Assembly (NCBI RefSeq): GCF_009769385.1
Contig: NZ_VKAB01000039.1
Span: 1-64,000, forward strand
Direction: 5' to 3'
Length of the DNA: 64,000 bases
Origin: Saccharothrix deserti
Lineage (GTDB): Bacteria > Actinomycetota > Actinomycetes > Mycobacteriales > Pseudonocardiaceae
Below the pieces are notes generated by a model. It saw only the letters and a list, made by a program, of their open reading frames with translations, made no database searches and was not told where the DNA came from. Below, piece by piece: positions 32,826 through 40,757 of the stretch (position 1 is its first letter; every line of letters starts with the position of its first letter). Both the position numbers and the translations under genes were made by a program.

Positions 32826-34823
32826 ATGACCGAGATGCGTGCCGGCACCGCCGCCGGCGAGGCGGAACTCCTGTGGCGCCCGGCCCCCGATCGGGTCCAG
32901 GACAGCCGGATGACCGCGTTCCGCTCCTGGCTCGCCTCGTCGAAGGGCCTGGACTTCCCCGACTACCGGTCGCTGTGGGAGTGGTCCACCTCCGACCTGG
33001 AGGGGTTCTGGGGCGCGATCGCGGAGTTCTTCGAGGTGGTGTTCCACAGCGCTCCCACGCGCGTGCTGGAGGCTCCCGTGATGCCCGGGGCGTCCTGGTT
33101 CCCCGGTGCCACCCTGAACTACGCCGAGCACGCCCTGCGGGGCCGGGAAACCGACTTGGCGGTCGTGTTCCACCGTGAGGACGGGCTGTCGTCGCAGCTC
33201 ACGTACGGCGAGTTGCGCCGGCGGGTGGCCGCGGTGCGAGCCGGGTTCGTCGCTTTGGGGGTGCGTCCCGGTGACCGGGTGGTGGCTTTGGTGCCGAACT
33301 CGCCCGAGGCGCTGATCGCGTTCCTGGCGGCGGCGTCGCTCGGCGCGACCTGGTCGTCGTGCTCGCCGGACTTCGGGGCGAGGGCGATCGCGGACCGGTT
33401 CACCCAGATCACGCCGACGGTGCTCGTGACCGTCGACGGGTACCGGTACAACGGGCGGGCGTTCGACGTCCGGCCGACCGTGGAGAAGCTGCGGGGGGAG
33501 ATCCCGTCCCTGCGGGCGACGGTGATGATCGACTACGTCGGCGGCACCCCGTTGCCAGGCGTGGTGACCTGGGATTCCCTCCTGTCCGACCACGACGGCG
33601 CGGCCCTGGCCTTCGAGCCGGTGCCGTTCGACCACCCGTTGTGGGTGTTGTACTCGTCGGGGACCACGGGGCTGCCCAAGGGCATCGTCCAGGGCCACGG
33701 CGGGATCGTCCTGGAACACCTGAAGATGCTCGCGCTGCACAGCGACCTGGGGCCTGGCGACCGCTTCTTCTGGTTCACCACCACCGGCTGGATGATGTGG
33801 AACTTCCTCGTCTCCGGCCTGCTGGTCGGGACGACGATCGTGCTGTTCGACGGCAGCCCCGCGCACCCCGACCTGAACGTCCTCTGGCACCTCGCCGAAC
33901 AGCACCGCGTGACGTACTTCGGCACGTCGGCGCCGTACATCCAGTCGTGCCTGAAGGAAGACCTCCACCCGGCCACTCGCTACGACCTGACGGCCCTGCG
34001 CGTGGTCGGCTCCACAGGTGCCCCCCTGACCCCCGAAGGCTTCCGCTGGATCGCGTCCGCCGTCGGTCAGGACATCCAGATCGCCTCGGTCTCCGGTGGC
34101 ACCGACCTGTGCACCGCCTTCGTGGCCGCGGCCCCCGACCTACCCGTCTGGCTGGGCGAACTCTCGTGCCGTGCGCTGGGAGCGGCCGTCGAGTCCTACT
34201 CCGAGTCCGGCACTCCGGTGATCGAGGAGGTGGGCGAGTTGGTGATCACCAAGCCCATGCCGTCGATGCCGGTGTTCTTCTGGAGTGACGAGGACGGCTC
34301 GAAACTCCACGAGGCGTACTTCTCGACGTTCGAGGGAGTCTGGCGGCACGGCGATTGGATCAAGATCACACGGCGGGGTTCGGCGATCATCTACGGCCGA
34401 AGCGACTCCACCCTCAACCGAGGCGGAGTGCGCATGGGCACCAGCGAGTTCTACCGGGTGGTCGAAGGCATGCCCGGCGTAGCCGACTCACTGGTGATCG
34501 ACACCTCAGGCGCAGGCCAGACCGACGGCGAACTCCTGTGCTTCCTGGTCCTGGAGCCAGGCACAACCCTGGCAACCGTCGAGCCCCTCCTACGAGCCGA
34601 ACTCCGCACCAACCTCTCCCCACGACACGTGCCGAACAGGTTCGTTGCAGTGGACGAGATCCCAAGGACCCTCAACGGCAAGAAGTGCGAGGTCCCCGTG
34701 AAGAAGATCCTCGCCGGCACCCCACCCGAGCGCGCGGTCAGCCTGGACGCCCTGCGCAACCCGGCGTCACTGCGCCCATTCATCGACTTGGCAGGAGACC
34801 TACCTCACTCCACCGTCCCCTGA
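32826..34823 (+). CDS. aacS: acetoacetate-CoA ligase
   Basis: 665 aa, usual length. Adenylate-forming (ANL) enzyme. The N-terminal family cap FRSWLASSKGLDFPDYRSLWEWSTSDLEGFWGAIAEFF and SWFPGATLNYAEHAL is typical of acetoacetyl-CoA synthetases. AMP-binding signature YSSGTTGLPKGIVQGHGG, then WFTTTGWMMWNFLVSGLL, SVSGGTDLCTAF, and the C-terminal lid with GRSDSTLNRGGVRMGTSE and the catalytic Lys near PRTLNGKKCEVPVKKIL. It activates acetoacetate with ATP and CoA, feeding lipid or polyhydroxyalkanoate metabolism. It is transcribed alone and followed by a terminator. Confidence 0.93.
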   Translation: MTEMRAGTAAGEAELLWRPAPDRVQDSRMTAFRSWLASSKGLDFPDYRSLWEWSTSDLEGFWGAIAEFFEVVFHSAPTRVLEAPVMPGASWFPGATLNYAEHALRGRETDLAVVFHREDGLSSQLTYGELRRRVAAVRAGFVALGVRPGDRVVALVPNSPEALIAFLAAASLGATWSSCSPDFGARAIADRFTQITPTVLVTVDGYRYNGRAFDVRPTVEKLRGEIPSLRATVMIDYVGGTPLPGVVTWDSLLSDHDGAALAFEPVPFDHPLWVLYSSGTTGLPKGIVQGHGGIVLEHLKMLALHSDLGPGDRFFWFTTTGWMMWNFLVSGLLVGTTIVLFDGSPAHPDLNVLWHLAEQHRVTYFGTSAPYIQSCLKEDLHPATRYDLTALRVVGSTGAPLTPEGFRWIASAVGQDIQIASVSGGTDLCTAFVAAAPDLPVWLGELSCRALGAAVESYSESGTPVIEEVGELVITKPMPSMPVFFWSDEDGSKLHEAYFSTFEGVWRHGDWIKITRRGSAIIYGRSDSTLNRGGVRMGTSEFYRVVEGMPGVADSLVIDTSGAGQTDGELLCFLVLEPGTTLATVEPLLRAELRTNLSPRHVPNRFVAVDEIPRTLNGKKCEVPVKKILAGTPPERAVSLDALRNPASLRPFIDLAGDLPHSTVP

Positions 34824-34833
34824 CCCCCTCGCG

Positions 34834-34889
34834 AACGCCCCCCGCACCCCCTCTGACCAGGGTAGACACCGTAAGGAGGGGGGCGTTTT
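34834..34889 (+). terminator. terminator after acetoacetate-CoA ligase
   Basis: Stem AACGCCCCCC (34834-34843) with GGGGGGCGTT (34878-34887), followed by TT. The loop is long (34 bases). Confidence 0.6.
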
Positions 34890-34940
34890 GCTTGGGTGCC
34901 GGTGGCATGTGTAATCTATGCGTCGTAGCCGAGGGCTCCG

Positions 34941-35030
34941 GGAGGCTTCGCCTAGTCTGGTCTATGGCGCCGCACTGCTAATGCGGTTTGGGTTTATCGC
35001 CCATCCCGGGTTCAAATCCCGGAGCCTCCG
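34941..35030 (+). tRNA. tRNA-Ser(GCT)
   Basis: 90 nt class II tRNA: acceptor GGAGGCT/AGCCTCC, anticodon loop CTGCTAA with GCT at 34977-34979, long variable arm, T-loop TTCAAAT. The 3' CCA is not encoded. It is followed 39 bases later by tRNA-Arg(ACG). Confidence 0.95.
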
Positions 35031-35069
35031 CAACACCCGGCTTCGGCTGGGTGACAACTGAAGAACGAT

Positions 35070-35142
35070 GCGCTCGTAGCTCAACGGATAGAGCATCTGA
35101 CTACGGATCAGAAGGTTGCAGGTTCGAATCCTGCCGAGCGCA
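35070..35142 (+). tRNA. tRNA-Arg(ACG)
   Basis: 73 nt: acceptor GCGCTCG/CGAGCGC, anticodon loop CTACGGA with ACG, T-loop TTCGAAT. The discriminator base is A followed by CTA, whereas the two distal att copies read G followed by CCA. The gene is the attachment target of elements 3 and 4; its last 41 bases (35101-35141) recur at 50267 and 59695. Confidence 0.95.
35101..35141. repeat. att site in tRNA-Arg (tRNA-proximal copy)
   Basis: 41 bp from the anticodon loop to the acceptor 3' strand, identical at 35101-35141, 50267-50307 and 59695-59735. The three copies delimit two elements in tandem. Confidence 0.95.
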
Positions 35143-35158
35143 CTAGAGTAAGTCCAGG

Positions 35159-35199
35159 TCAGGGCCTTGTTTCGGTTAACGGAACGGGGTCCTGATTTG
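35159..35199 (+). terminator. terminator after tRNA-Arg, element-derived
   Basis: TCAGGGCC (35159-35166) pairs with GGTCCTGA (35188-35195, one G-U), followed by TTTG. It lies inside element 3, so the element supplies a new terminator to the tRNA it split. Confidence 0.55.
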
Positions 35200-35251
35200 T
35201 TGTGTGGAGGGCTGCTGTCTCACATCTTCACACGAACGCTCGTACTGCTGC

Positions 35252-36466
35252 TCAGCCGTAGAGCTTGCCTAGCGTCTCGGTCCCGCTCTGGAGATCCTCG
35301 TCACTAGCGTGGACGTAGGTCGAGTACGTGAAGGCCGTGTCGTAGTGCCCGGCCCACTTGCTGACGATCGAGATCGGCACCCCGGCTTTCTCCATCAGGC
35401 TGAGCGCCGTGTGCCGTCCCTCGTGCAGCACGATCCGCTTCACCCCGGCCCGCTTCGACAGGCGGCCGAACTCGTCCGAGTACCACTCGGGGTGCACCGG
35501 CTCGCCAGCCTCGTCCACAGCCACGTAGCCGCTCTGCCGGTAGCCCTCGCCGACCGCCAGCTTCTCCTCGGCCTGCTTGACCTTGAGAGTGTGCAGAGCT
35601 GATGCCGCCGCGACGTCGAGCGGGAGCTTGCGGAACCCGTTCTCCGACTTGGGCGGGACGATCAGCACCTTGCCCTCGACCAGCACCCTCGCCTGCTGAA
35701 CCTGCACGGTCGCCGTGCCCTCGGCGTAGCAGTCCACGCACCACTTCAGCTCGTGTCGTTCGCACGCCTTGGCGAACTCACCGAAGTCGACGTCTTCGTC
35801 CCACCGCAGCCCGAGCACCTCACCGCGACGCAACCCGTACAGCGTCAGCCGCCAGGCCGCGTGCAGCCGATCCTCCTTGGCCTTGAGGATGAACAGCCGC
35901 ACCTCGTTCTTCGACCAAGTGTCGGGCTTCGCCGGCTTGTACTTCGGCGGCTTCACCAGCTTGGCGACGTTGCGCGCCACCAGCCCCTCCAGCGTCGCCA
36001 TCTCGAACGCGGCCGTGAGCCTGCCCAACGTCAACCGCACACTGCGTGGCCCCAGCCCCGTCCCCGGCTTGCCACCTCGCCGTCTCCCGGCTGTCTCCAT
36101 CCAGGTGACCATCCGCTCGATGTCGGCCTTGGTGACCCGCTGGATCGGCGTGGCACCGAGCTGCTCGCGCACGGGCCGGAGCGCGTCCCGGTAGCTGCGG
36201 TTGCTGGACGCCCGGAGGTTCCGCGTAGCGCCCTCCAACCACCCATCGAGGTACTCGCCGACCGTTGTGTTGCTAGGCCGGATGTAAGTGCCCTCGTTGA
36301 CCTTGTGGCGCGTCTTGTCGTACTCGGCGCGGGCCTCGCGTTTGGTGTCGAACGTGAAGGTCTTCTGCTGCCGCTTGCCCGTCGCCGGGTCGCGGCCGAT
36401 GTCCACAACGAACCGGTATCTCACCGTCCCGTCCTTCAACGTGATCTTCTTGATCGGGTCGCTCAC
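35252..36466 (-). CDS. int: tyrosine integrase (element 3)
   Basis: 404 aa. It begins ITLKDGTVRYRFVVDIGRDPATGKRQQKTFTFDTKREA (arm-binding AP2-like strand region). The core-binding domain spans about 65-165. The catalytic domain has box I LTLYGLRRGEVLGLRW, box II LHEGRHTALSLMEKAGVPISIVSKWAGHYDTAFTYSTYVHAS with Arg, His and nucleophile Tyr. A Cys/His insert (CERHELKWCVDC) follows box I, as in the AICE 1 and 2 integrases. It faces the tRNA-Arg att site 110 bases away. Its start overlaps the XRE stop by 4 bases, so regulator and integrase are co-translated. Confidence 0.92.
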   Translation of the reverse strand: MSDPIKKITLKDGTVRYRFVVDIGRDPATGKRQQKTFTFDTKREARAEYDKTRHKVNEGTYIRPSNTTVGEYLDGWLEGATRNLRASSNRSYRDALRPVREQLGATPIQRVTKADIERMVTWMETAGRRRGGKPGTGLGPRSVRLTLGRLTAAFEMATLEGLVARNVAKLVKPPKYKPAKPDTWSKNEVRLFILKAKEDRLHAAWRLTLYGLRRGEVLGLRWDEDVDFGEFAKACERHELKWCVDCYAEGTATVQVQQARVLVEGKVLIVPPKSENGFRKLPLDVAAASALHTLKVKQAEEKLAVGEGYRQSGYVAVDEAGEPVHPEWYSDEFGRLSKRAGVKRIVLHEGRHTALSLMEKAGVPISIVSKWAGHYDTAFTYSTYVHASDEDLQSGTETLGKLYG

Positions 36467-37140
36467 TCGTCCTCCTGGTGCTCCTCTATCGGTTCCACGA
36501 TCAGCCCACGCCGATCAAGCTCGGCCTGGACCTGCTGTGACAGCAGCCGGGTGATGTGCCCGCGGTGGGCTTGGCGCTCGTTGATGTCGAGGTCGCCAAG
36601 GTCGGCCAGCTGGGCGTCCCGCTCGTCGGTGAGCGTCCGTCCCCAGAGCTTCTGGGCGACGTCGACTACCGCCTTGGGCGAGACCCCAAGTCGCTGGGCC
36701 AGGGTGTTGTCAGCCTCGGTCCCCTGAACCTTGGCCGCGAACCACGCCTCACCCTTGGCCCGGATCGCCGACAGCCCGAACAGCTCGTCCCGGCGCGTCT
36801 TCGGATCCCACTCCTCCGACCGGCCACCGCTCGCGATCCCTCGGATGAAGTCCCGGATCAGCGGCCTGCTCAGGGTGAAGTGCTCGGCGACAGCCACCGG
36901 CCCATCACCCTCGAACAGCTCGGACAGCTCCACGTTGAACGTGTGAGCGATCAACAGCACGTCAGCGAAGTTCGGGTTAGGCCGCTCGCCAGCCTCCAAC
37001 GCCGCGATCTTGCTGCGGCTGAACGGGATACCCCGCCGCGAGAACAACCGAGCCGTCTCGTGCTGGGTGAGCCGCGCCAACTTCCGCAGGCGCTCCAGGT
37101 TCTCCCCGACGACGGCACCGACCGACTGCGGCTCTGTCAC
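36463..37140 (-). CDS. XRE family regulator upstream of int (element 3)
   Basis: 225 aa from the GTG at 37138-37140; the frame is open 38 codons further but reaches into the xis promoter region. HTH: VVGENLERLRKLARLTQHETARLFSRRGIPFSRSKIAALEAGERPNPNFADVLLIAHTFNVELSELFEGDGPV. The C-terminal roughly 130 residues are helical and probably dimerise. It is divergent from xis and co-transcribed with int. It likely sets the switch between integration and excision by binding the dyad at 37222-37240. Confidence 0.82.
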   Translation of the reverse strand: MTEPQSVGAVVGENLERLRKLARLTQHETARLFSRRGIPFSRSKIAALEAGERPNPNFADVLLIAHTFNVELSELFEGDGPVAVAEHFTLSRPLIRDFIRGIASGGRSEEWDPKTRRDELFGLSAIRAKGEAWFAAKVQGTEADNTLAQRLGVSPKAVVDVAQKLWGRTLTDERDAQLADLGDLDINERQAHRGHITRLLSQQVQAELDRRGLIVEPIEEHQEDE

Positions 37141-37221
37141 CTCGCCGAGTATGCCAGCTCGTCGGTTCGCTTGACAGACAGATGAAGGTCGACGCACACT
37201 CGAATGGAGTAATGGCGGTTC

Positions 37222-37240
37222 AACGATCGGGGGGATCGTT
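37222..37240. promoter_or_regulatory. AACGATC/GATCGTT dyad before xis
   Basis: Inverted repeat of 7 bp with 5-base G-rich spacer directly in front of the xis ATG, covering its ribosome binding site. Candidate operator of the XRE protein, or a translation-control hairpin. Confidence 0.45.
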
Positions 37241-37242
37241 CG

Positions 37243-37470
37243 ATGACCAGGCAAAACAACGACACATGGCGCCCGACGCTCGATGAGGTCAGGCGCTGGC
37301 CCGCGACAGTGAACGTGGCGAAGGCGGCGAGCGCGTTCGGCATCTCACGCAGTCACGCCTACGAACTGATCACCACCGGTGACTTCCCAGCCAGGGTGAT
37401 CAGGTTGCGCCGTAGCTATCGCGTAGTAACGGCATCGATCATCCGCAAGCTGTCGGACGACGCAGCCTAG
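37243..37470 (+). CDS. xis: excisionase-like HTH protein (element 3)
   Basis: 75 aa. Excisionase fold: TVNVAKAASAFGISRSHAYELITTGDFPARVIRLRRSYRVVTASIIRKLSDDAA. It aligns with the frame-corrected broken Xis of element 4 (shared YEL, P-RV-RL, YRV-TA, DDAA). It is divergent from XRE-int, with a G-rich binding site inside the dyad. It should assist excision. Confidence 0.8.
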   Translation: MTRQNNDTWRPTLDEVRRWPATVNVAKAASAFGISRSHAYELITTGDFPARVIRLRRSYRVVTASIIRKLSDDAA

Positions 37471-37541
37471 GGACCAATAGCTGTGGCGTAGCCAGGCGTT
37501 GTCGGCGGACGCCCCGCCGGAACGGGCACACAATTGTCAGC

Positions 37542-38501
37542 TCAGCTTCGGTGCATGGCCCAGTGCTTCGCGATCCAGCCCTCTTGGCGCGTGGTGAGTT
37601 CTACGTGCAGCTTCTCGCCTTGGAGCTGGCGGTACTCGGGGTAGCAGCCGATGGCCTCGGAGACGTCGATGGTGTGGTCCTGCGGATCCACGGCGAGATG
37701 GCCGAGGTCGAAAAGGCGGTGCACGTCGCGCCGAAGCAGGAGACCGCCCTGGTCGTGATGCCGACCGTCGGCGGCGAAGCTGTTCAAGTGGGCTGCTTCG
37801 AGCGCGGCGTGCGGGGTGGGGCCGGTGAACGCACACTTGTCGCCGTATTCCTTCAGCAGGTGGCTGCGGAAGGCGCCCTGCCCTCGCCGTACGCGCACGA
37901 CCGCCGTGGTGTGACCGCCCCTCAGCGTGGTTGCCAAAGCGGCCTCGACCGGTGACAGGGACGGTCGGCCCGGTGCCGCCCGCACGGCCTCCTGGAACCT
38001 CGCGTAGTCGAGTTGGCGGATGCTGAGCTGCGACTTCGGCCGCGTGCACAGCCCGCGCAACCGATCACTGGTCAGCTCCCCGGTGAGATCCACCCAGGCG
38101 ACCTCGTGGTGTGACCGGTAGGTGGTGACGTCTTTTCGGATGGTGACCACCTCCGCCACCTCGAACGTACCGGTGCACTTGGTGCACCGGTACGGAGGTT
38201 TCGCGGTCTTGCGCAGCTCGATGGTGGCCCTGCCGCAGTACGGACAGCGGTGGAAGGCCTTGTCCTCCTCGCCGACGACGATCTTCTCGATCACCGAGGC
38301 ACCCAGCAGGACCTTCTTGTTCCACAGGACGATCACGTCGCCCGCCTGCGGTAGCTGGTGGTTCAGGACCGAACTGTCCCAGCTGTAGTGGGCCGCCGGC
38401 GCGTCGTCGTAACCGTCGTTGCTGCGGCGCGGCCGGTCGTCCCCGACGGCGAGCATCAGCCACGCGCCCCGCTGTTCGTCCGTCTGCACGTCTTCCCCCA
38501 C
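37542..38501 (-). CDS. HNH endonuclease with N-terminal PUA/EVE-like and zinc-ribbon regions
   Basis: 319 aa, GTG start. Residues about 10-75 (GAWLMLAVGDDR...SWDSSVLNHQLPQAGDVIVLWNKKVLLGASVIEKI) read like a PUA/EVE-type base reader. Then CPYCG ... CTKC zinc ribbon and, from about residue 215, an HNH nuclease of HNH_2 type: KCAFTG...ALEAAHLNSFAADGRHHDQGGLLLRRDVHRLFDLGHLAVDP. Fusions of EVE-type readers with HNH are type IV modification-dependent restriction enzymes, so an anti-phage role is plausible. The reader assignment is by eye only. The gene is alone between xis and a regulator block, divergent from neither. Confidence 0.78.
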   Translation of the reverse strand: MGEDVQTDEQRGAWLMLAVGDDRPRRSNDGYDDAPAAHYSWDSSVLNHQLPQAGDVIVLWNKKVLLGASVIEKIVVGEEDKAFHRCPYCGRATIELRKTAKPPYRCTKCTGTFEVAEVVTIRKDVTTYRSHHEVAWVDLTGELTSDRLRGLCTRPKSQLSIRQLDYARFQEAVRAAPGRPSLSPVEAALATTLRGGHTTAVVRVRRGQGAFRSHLLKEYGDKCAFTGPTPHAALEAAHLNSFAADGRHHDQGGLLLRRDVHRLFDLGHLAVDPQDHTIDVSEAIGCYPEYRQLQGEKLHVELTTRQEGWIAKHWAMHRS

Positions 38502-38559
38502 GATGATGGAACTGTTTCGCGAAGGTCATCGCCACACACTCGTGTTGCGTTAGGCCGGT

Positions 38560-39546
38560 CTAGGACTTCGTCGGTGGCGGGGAGTCCCAGACATTCACCC
38601 TGGTGTTGACCTTGAGTGGCTTATCAGCCGGTCCCTTGATGTGGGCTGGAACGATTCGCTCCTCGTGCTCACAGCCGCCGTCGGCATGGAGGCGGGAGTT
38701 GAGGCAGGTGTTGCGCCGGTAAGGGCGGACGGGCCAGCGGCTTGTCCACTGCGGGGCATCATGTCCTGCAGGCGCGATGGCTCGCTGGCGCGTGTGGACC
38801 CGGACGAGCCGGACGGCGCTGGAGTCCTCGATGTCGGCGCGCTGGTCACGCTTGCGGCCGTGGCGCGTGCGGGTGAGCTCTTCGAGCGCGGCGAGTCGGG
38901 CATTGCCGGTCTGCGCCATGAGCTGCCAGGAGGTGTAGACGACGTGCGCCCACTGCTCTGCGGTGTCGGGGCGTGGAAGCGGTAAGGGCTGACCGAACGG
39001 CAGCACCGACTCGGCGAGCGGCACGAGCTGCGGCGTCCAGTAGGTCAGCCACACGCCGTCGAAACCTGGGTGCAGCGGGACTGCGCCGCCCAGCGTGTTC
39101 AAGCTCCACGTGAGCAGACCCGAGCCGTCCTCCAAACCGAGATCTTGCGGCGTCCAGTGGGACCAGGACACCGCCACGACCTGCTCGCCACCCCGGCCGC
39201 CGATCGGCTCGCAGAACACCATCAGCCCAGACTCGGCAGGCATTCGGCGTGCCATCACCGGCTCACGGGACGGCGTGGCAGCGGCTGCGAGTGCGAGCGT
39301 GCTCATGTCCTGGTCGACCCAGTAGAGCTGGGCCTCGCCTAAGCGCTGCTCTTCACGTCGCGCCATGAGCAACGCACCGGTCACCGTGCTTGCCCGCCGG
39401 ATGCGCGGTGGACCGGTCAGCCGAGGCGTCAACGCGGCCTTGCCCTCATCCAGGCGGTGCACGATCTCGTGTCCCCACTTGGAGGTCATCACGTGCTCGC
39501 GCATCCGCAAGCGCAGATCAGGCAGCTCAGTCGGACTGGTGATCAC
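38560..39546 (-). CDS. hypothetical protein linked to XRE/DUF5753 regulator
   Basis: 328 aa from the GTG at 39544-39546 (VITSPTELPDLRLRMREHVMTSKWGHEIVHRLDEG); the longer open frame overlaps the next regulators and is rejected. The middle is strand/helix-rich (QLYWVDQDMSTLALAAA, LMVFCEP, VVAVSWSHW, GLLTWSLNTLGG). The C-terminus carries a block common in actinobacterial proteins of unknown function (WPVRPYRRNTCLNSRLHADG...IVPAHIKGPADKPL). Four-base overlap with the HTH gene at 39543 shows an operon: DUF5753-type regulator, HTH, this gene. It might be the effector of that regulatory set. Confidence 0.68.
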   Translation of the reverse strand: MITSPTELPDLRLRMREHVMTSKWGHEIVHRLDEGKAALTPRLTGPPRIRRASTVTGALLMARREEQRLGEAQLYWVDQDMSTLALAAAATPSREPVMARRMPAESGLMVFCEPIGGRGGEQVVAVSWSHWTPQDLGLEDGSGLLTWSLNTLGGAVPLHPGFDGVWLTYWTPQLVPLAESVLPFGQPLPLPRPDTAEQWAHVVYTSWQLMAQTGNARLAALEELTRTRHGRKRDQRADIEDSSAVRLVRVHTRQRAIAPAGHDAPQWTSRWPVRPYRRNTCLNSRLHADGGCEHEERIVPAHIKGPADKPLKVNTRVNVWDSPPPTKS

Positions 39547-39788
39547 GAGTCGGTCTTCCCCGGTTGCGGAAGATGGACGACCTCGAATAGGTCGTCGAAC
39601 TGCTTGTTCAGCGCGCTCAACGCGCCGCCGATGAACGCCGGGCCGGGGTTCAGCTGTCCCTTGATCACACGGGTCACGGTGGAACGGTTGAGCTCCATCG
39701 CTTGTGTGAGCGCGTAGTCGGAGTGCATGCGTGCGGATCGCACAGCTTGGAGGAATGCCGTGGTGCGCAGCCTGACTGTGTATGACAT
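39543..39788 (-). CDS. small HTH regulator, paralogue of the AICE 1 HTH protein
   Basis: 81 aa. YTVRLRTTAFLQAVRSARMHSDYALTQAMELNRSTVTRVIKGQLNPGPAFIGGALSALNKQFDDLFEV aligns over its full length with residues about 20-90 of the protein at 4004-4342. XRE-like HTH. It lies between the DUF5753-type regulator (8 bases upstream) and the 328-aa protein (4-base overlap). Probable repressor within element 3. Confidence 0.78.
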   Translation of the reverse strand: MSYTVRLRTTAFLQAVRSARMHSDYALTQAMELNRSTVTRVIKGQLNPGPAFIGGALSALNKQFDDLFEVVHLPQPGKTDS

Positions 39789-39796
39789 CGGGTGCG

Positions 39797-40654
39797 TCAG
39801 CGGTTCTCGCGGTCGTAGGCATCGGCCCACCGGGCGAAGACCGCACGCGACTGCTCCGCGTTCAAGGCCAGCCGCTCCAACTGCCGCATCTTGGCCTTGT
39901 AGGTGAGGACGACATTCGGGGCATCGTGGAAGACGGTTGCGGTGTCCGTCTCCGCGTAGGCGACTGGATTGACCGGCGCCGTGAAGGTCAGCAGCGCGGC
40001 CGGACCCCGCAAGACCCCATGCGCGTGGGCCGTCATTGGGATCACCCGCAGGCTCATCCGTGCCCAGCCGCACATCAGGGTCAGGCGCAGCATCTGGTCC
40101 CGCATCACCTGGTGGTCGCCGACCACCAACCGCAGAGCGGCCTCGTGGACGAACAGGACCGTCTGCGGTCCACCTGGCCGACGCAGCACCTCCTGACGCG
40201 CTGCACGTGCCCCGACCACGGATTCGTTGCCACTCACCGCTCGTGCGTAGTCCTCCGTCTGCGCCAGGCTCGGGACCGTCAGCGGTTCGTACACGGTCAC
40301 GGCCCGCGCAGTCTGCTCATGCACGGACAGCGCTAGCAGCGAGTCGGGGGAGCCGTCGTGCAGCCGCAGGAAGCTGCCCGTGTCCGGCTCGTTGGCGATG
40401 GCCATGACGCGGTCGCGGGTCGGCTTGTCCGCGCCGCAACGCCCCAACAGCGTGCCGATCTCCCACGGGCTCGTGCCGCGGCTGCCGGTCTCCAACTTGC
40501 TGAGCTTGCCCAGCGACCACCCCAGCGCCTCGGACAGGAACGAAGACGACAACCGCGCCCGATGGCGGACGCGCCGCAGCTCCTCGCCCAGTTCCCTGCT
40601 GCGTGCCGTGCTCAGCCGAGCCGACGACTGCTTCTCCTCGGTCACGATCTCCAT
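39797..40654 (-). CDS. XRE regulator with DUF5753 domain (Scr1-type)
   Basis: 285 aa. N-terminal HTH: LGEELRRVRHRARLSSSFLSEALGWSLGKLSKLETGSRGTSPWEIGTLLGRCG. C-terminal DUF5753 region: LALSVHEQTARAVTVYEPLTVPSLAQTEDYARAV, RRPGGPQTVLFVHEAALRLVVGDHQVMRDQMLRL, MSLRVIPMTAHAHGVLRGPAALLTF, PVAYAETDTATVFHD. These regulators are very common in Streptomyces and relatives and usually pair with a small DUF397 protein; here a different small HTH protein takes that place. It is divergent from the SLOG-like gene. Confidence 0.9.
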   Translation of the reverse strand: MEIVTEEKQSSARLSTARSRELGEELRRVRHRARLSSSFLSEALGWSLGKLSKLETGSRGTSPWEIGTLLGRCGADKPTRDRVMAIANEPDTGSFLRLHDGSPDSLLALSVHEQTARAVTVYEPLTVPSLAQTEDYARAVSGNESVVGARAARQEVLRRPGGPQTVLFVHEAALRLVVGDHQVMRDQMLRLTLMCGWARMSLRVIPMTAHAHGVLRGPAALLTFTAPVNPVAYAETDTATVFHDAPNVVLTYKAKMRQLERLALNAEQSRAVFARWADAYDRENR

Positions 40655-40757
40655 GACTTCCCTTCGGCGCGCGAACGGATTGCCGAGTCATGAGATCGTT
40701 TGAGGGCGCTCGCGCGGCAGATGACATTCGATGACATCGCGGAAAGGACGGCTCCGA

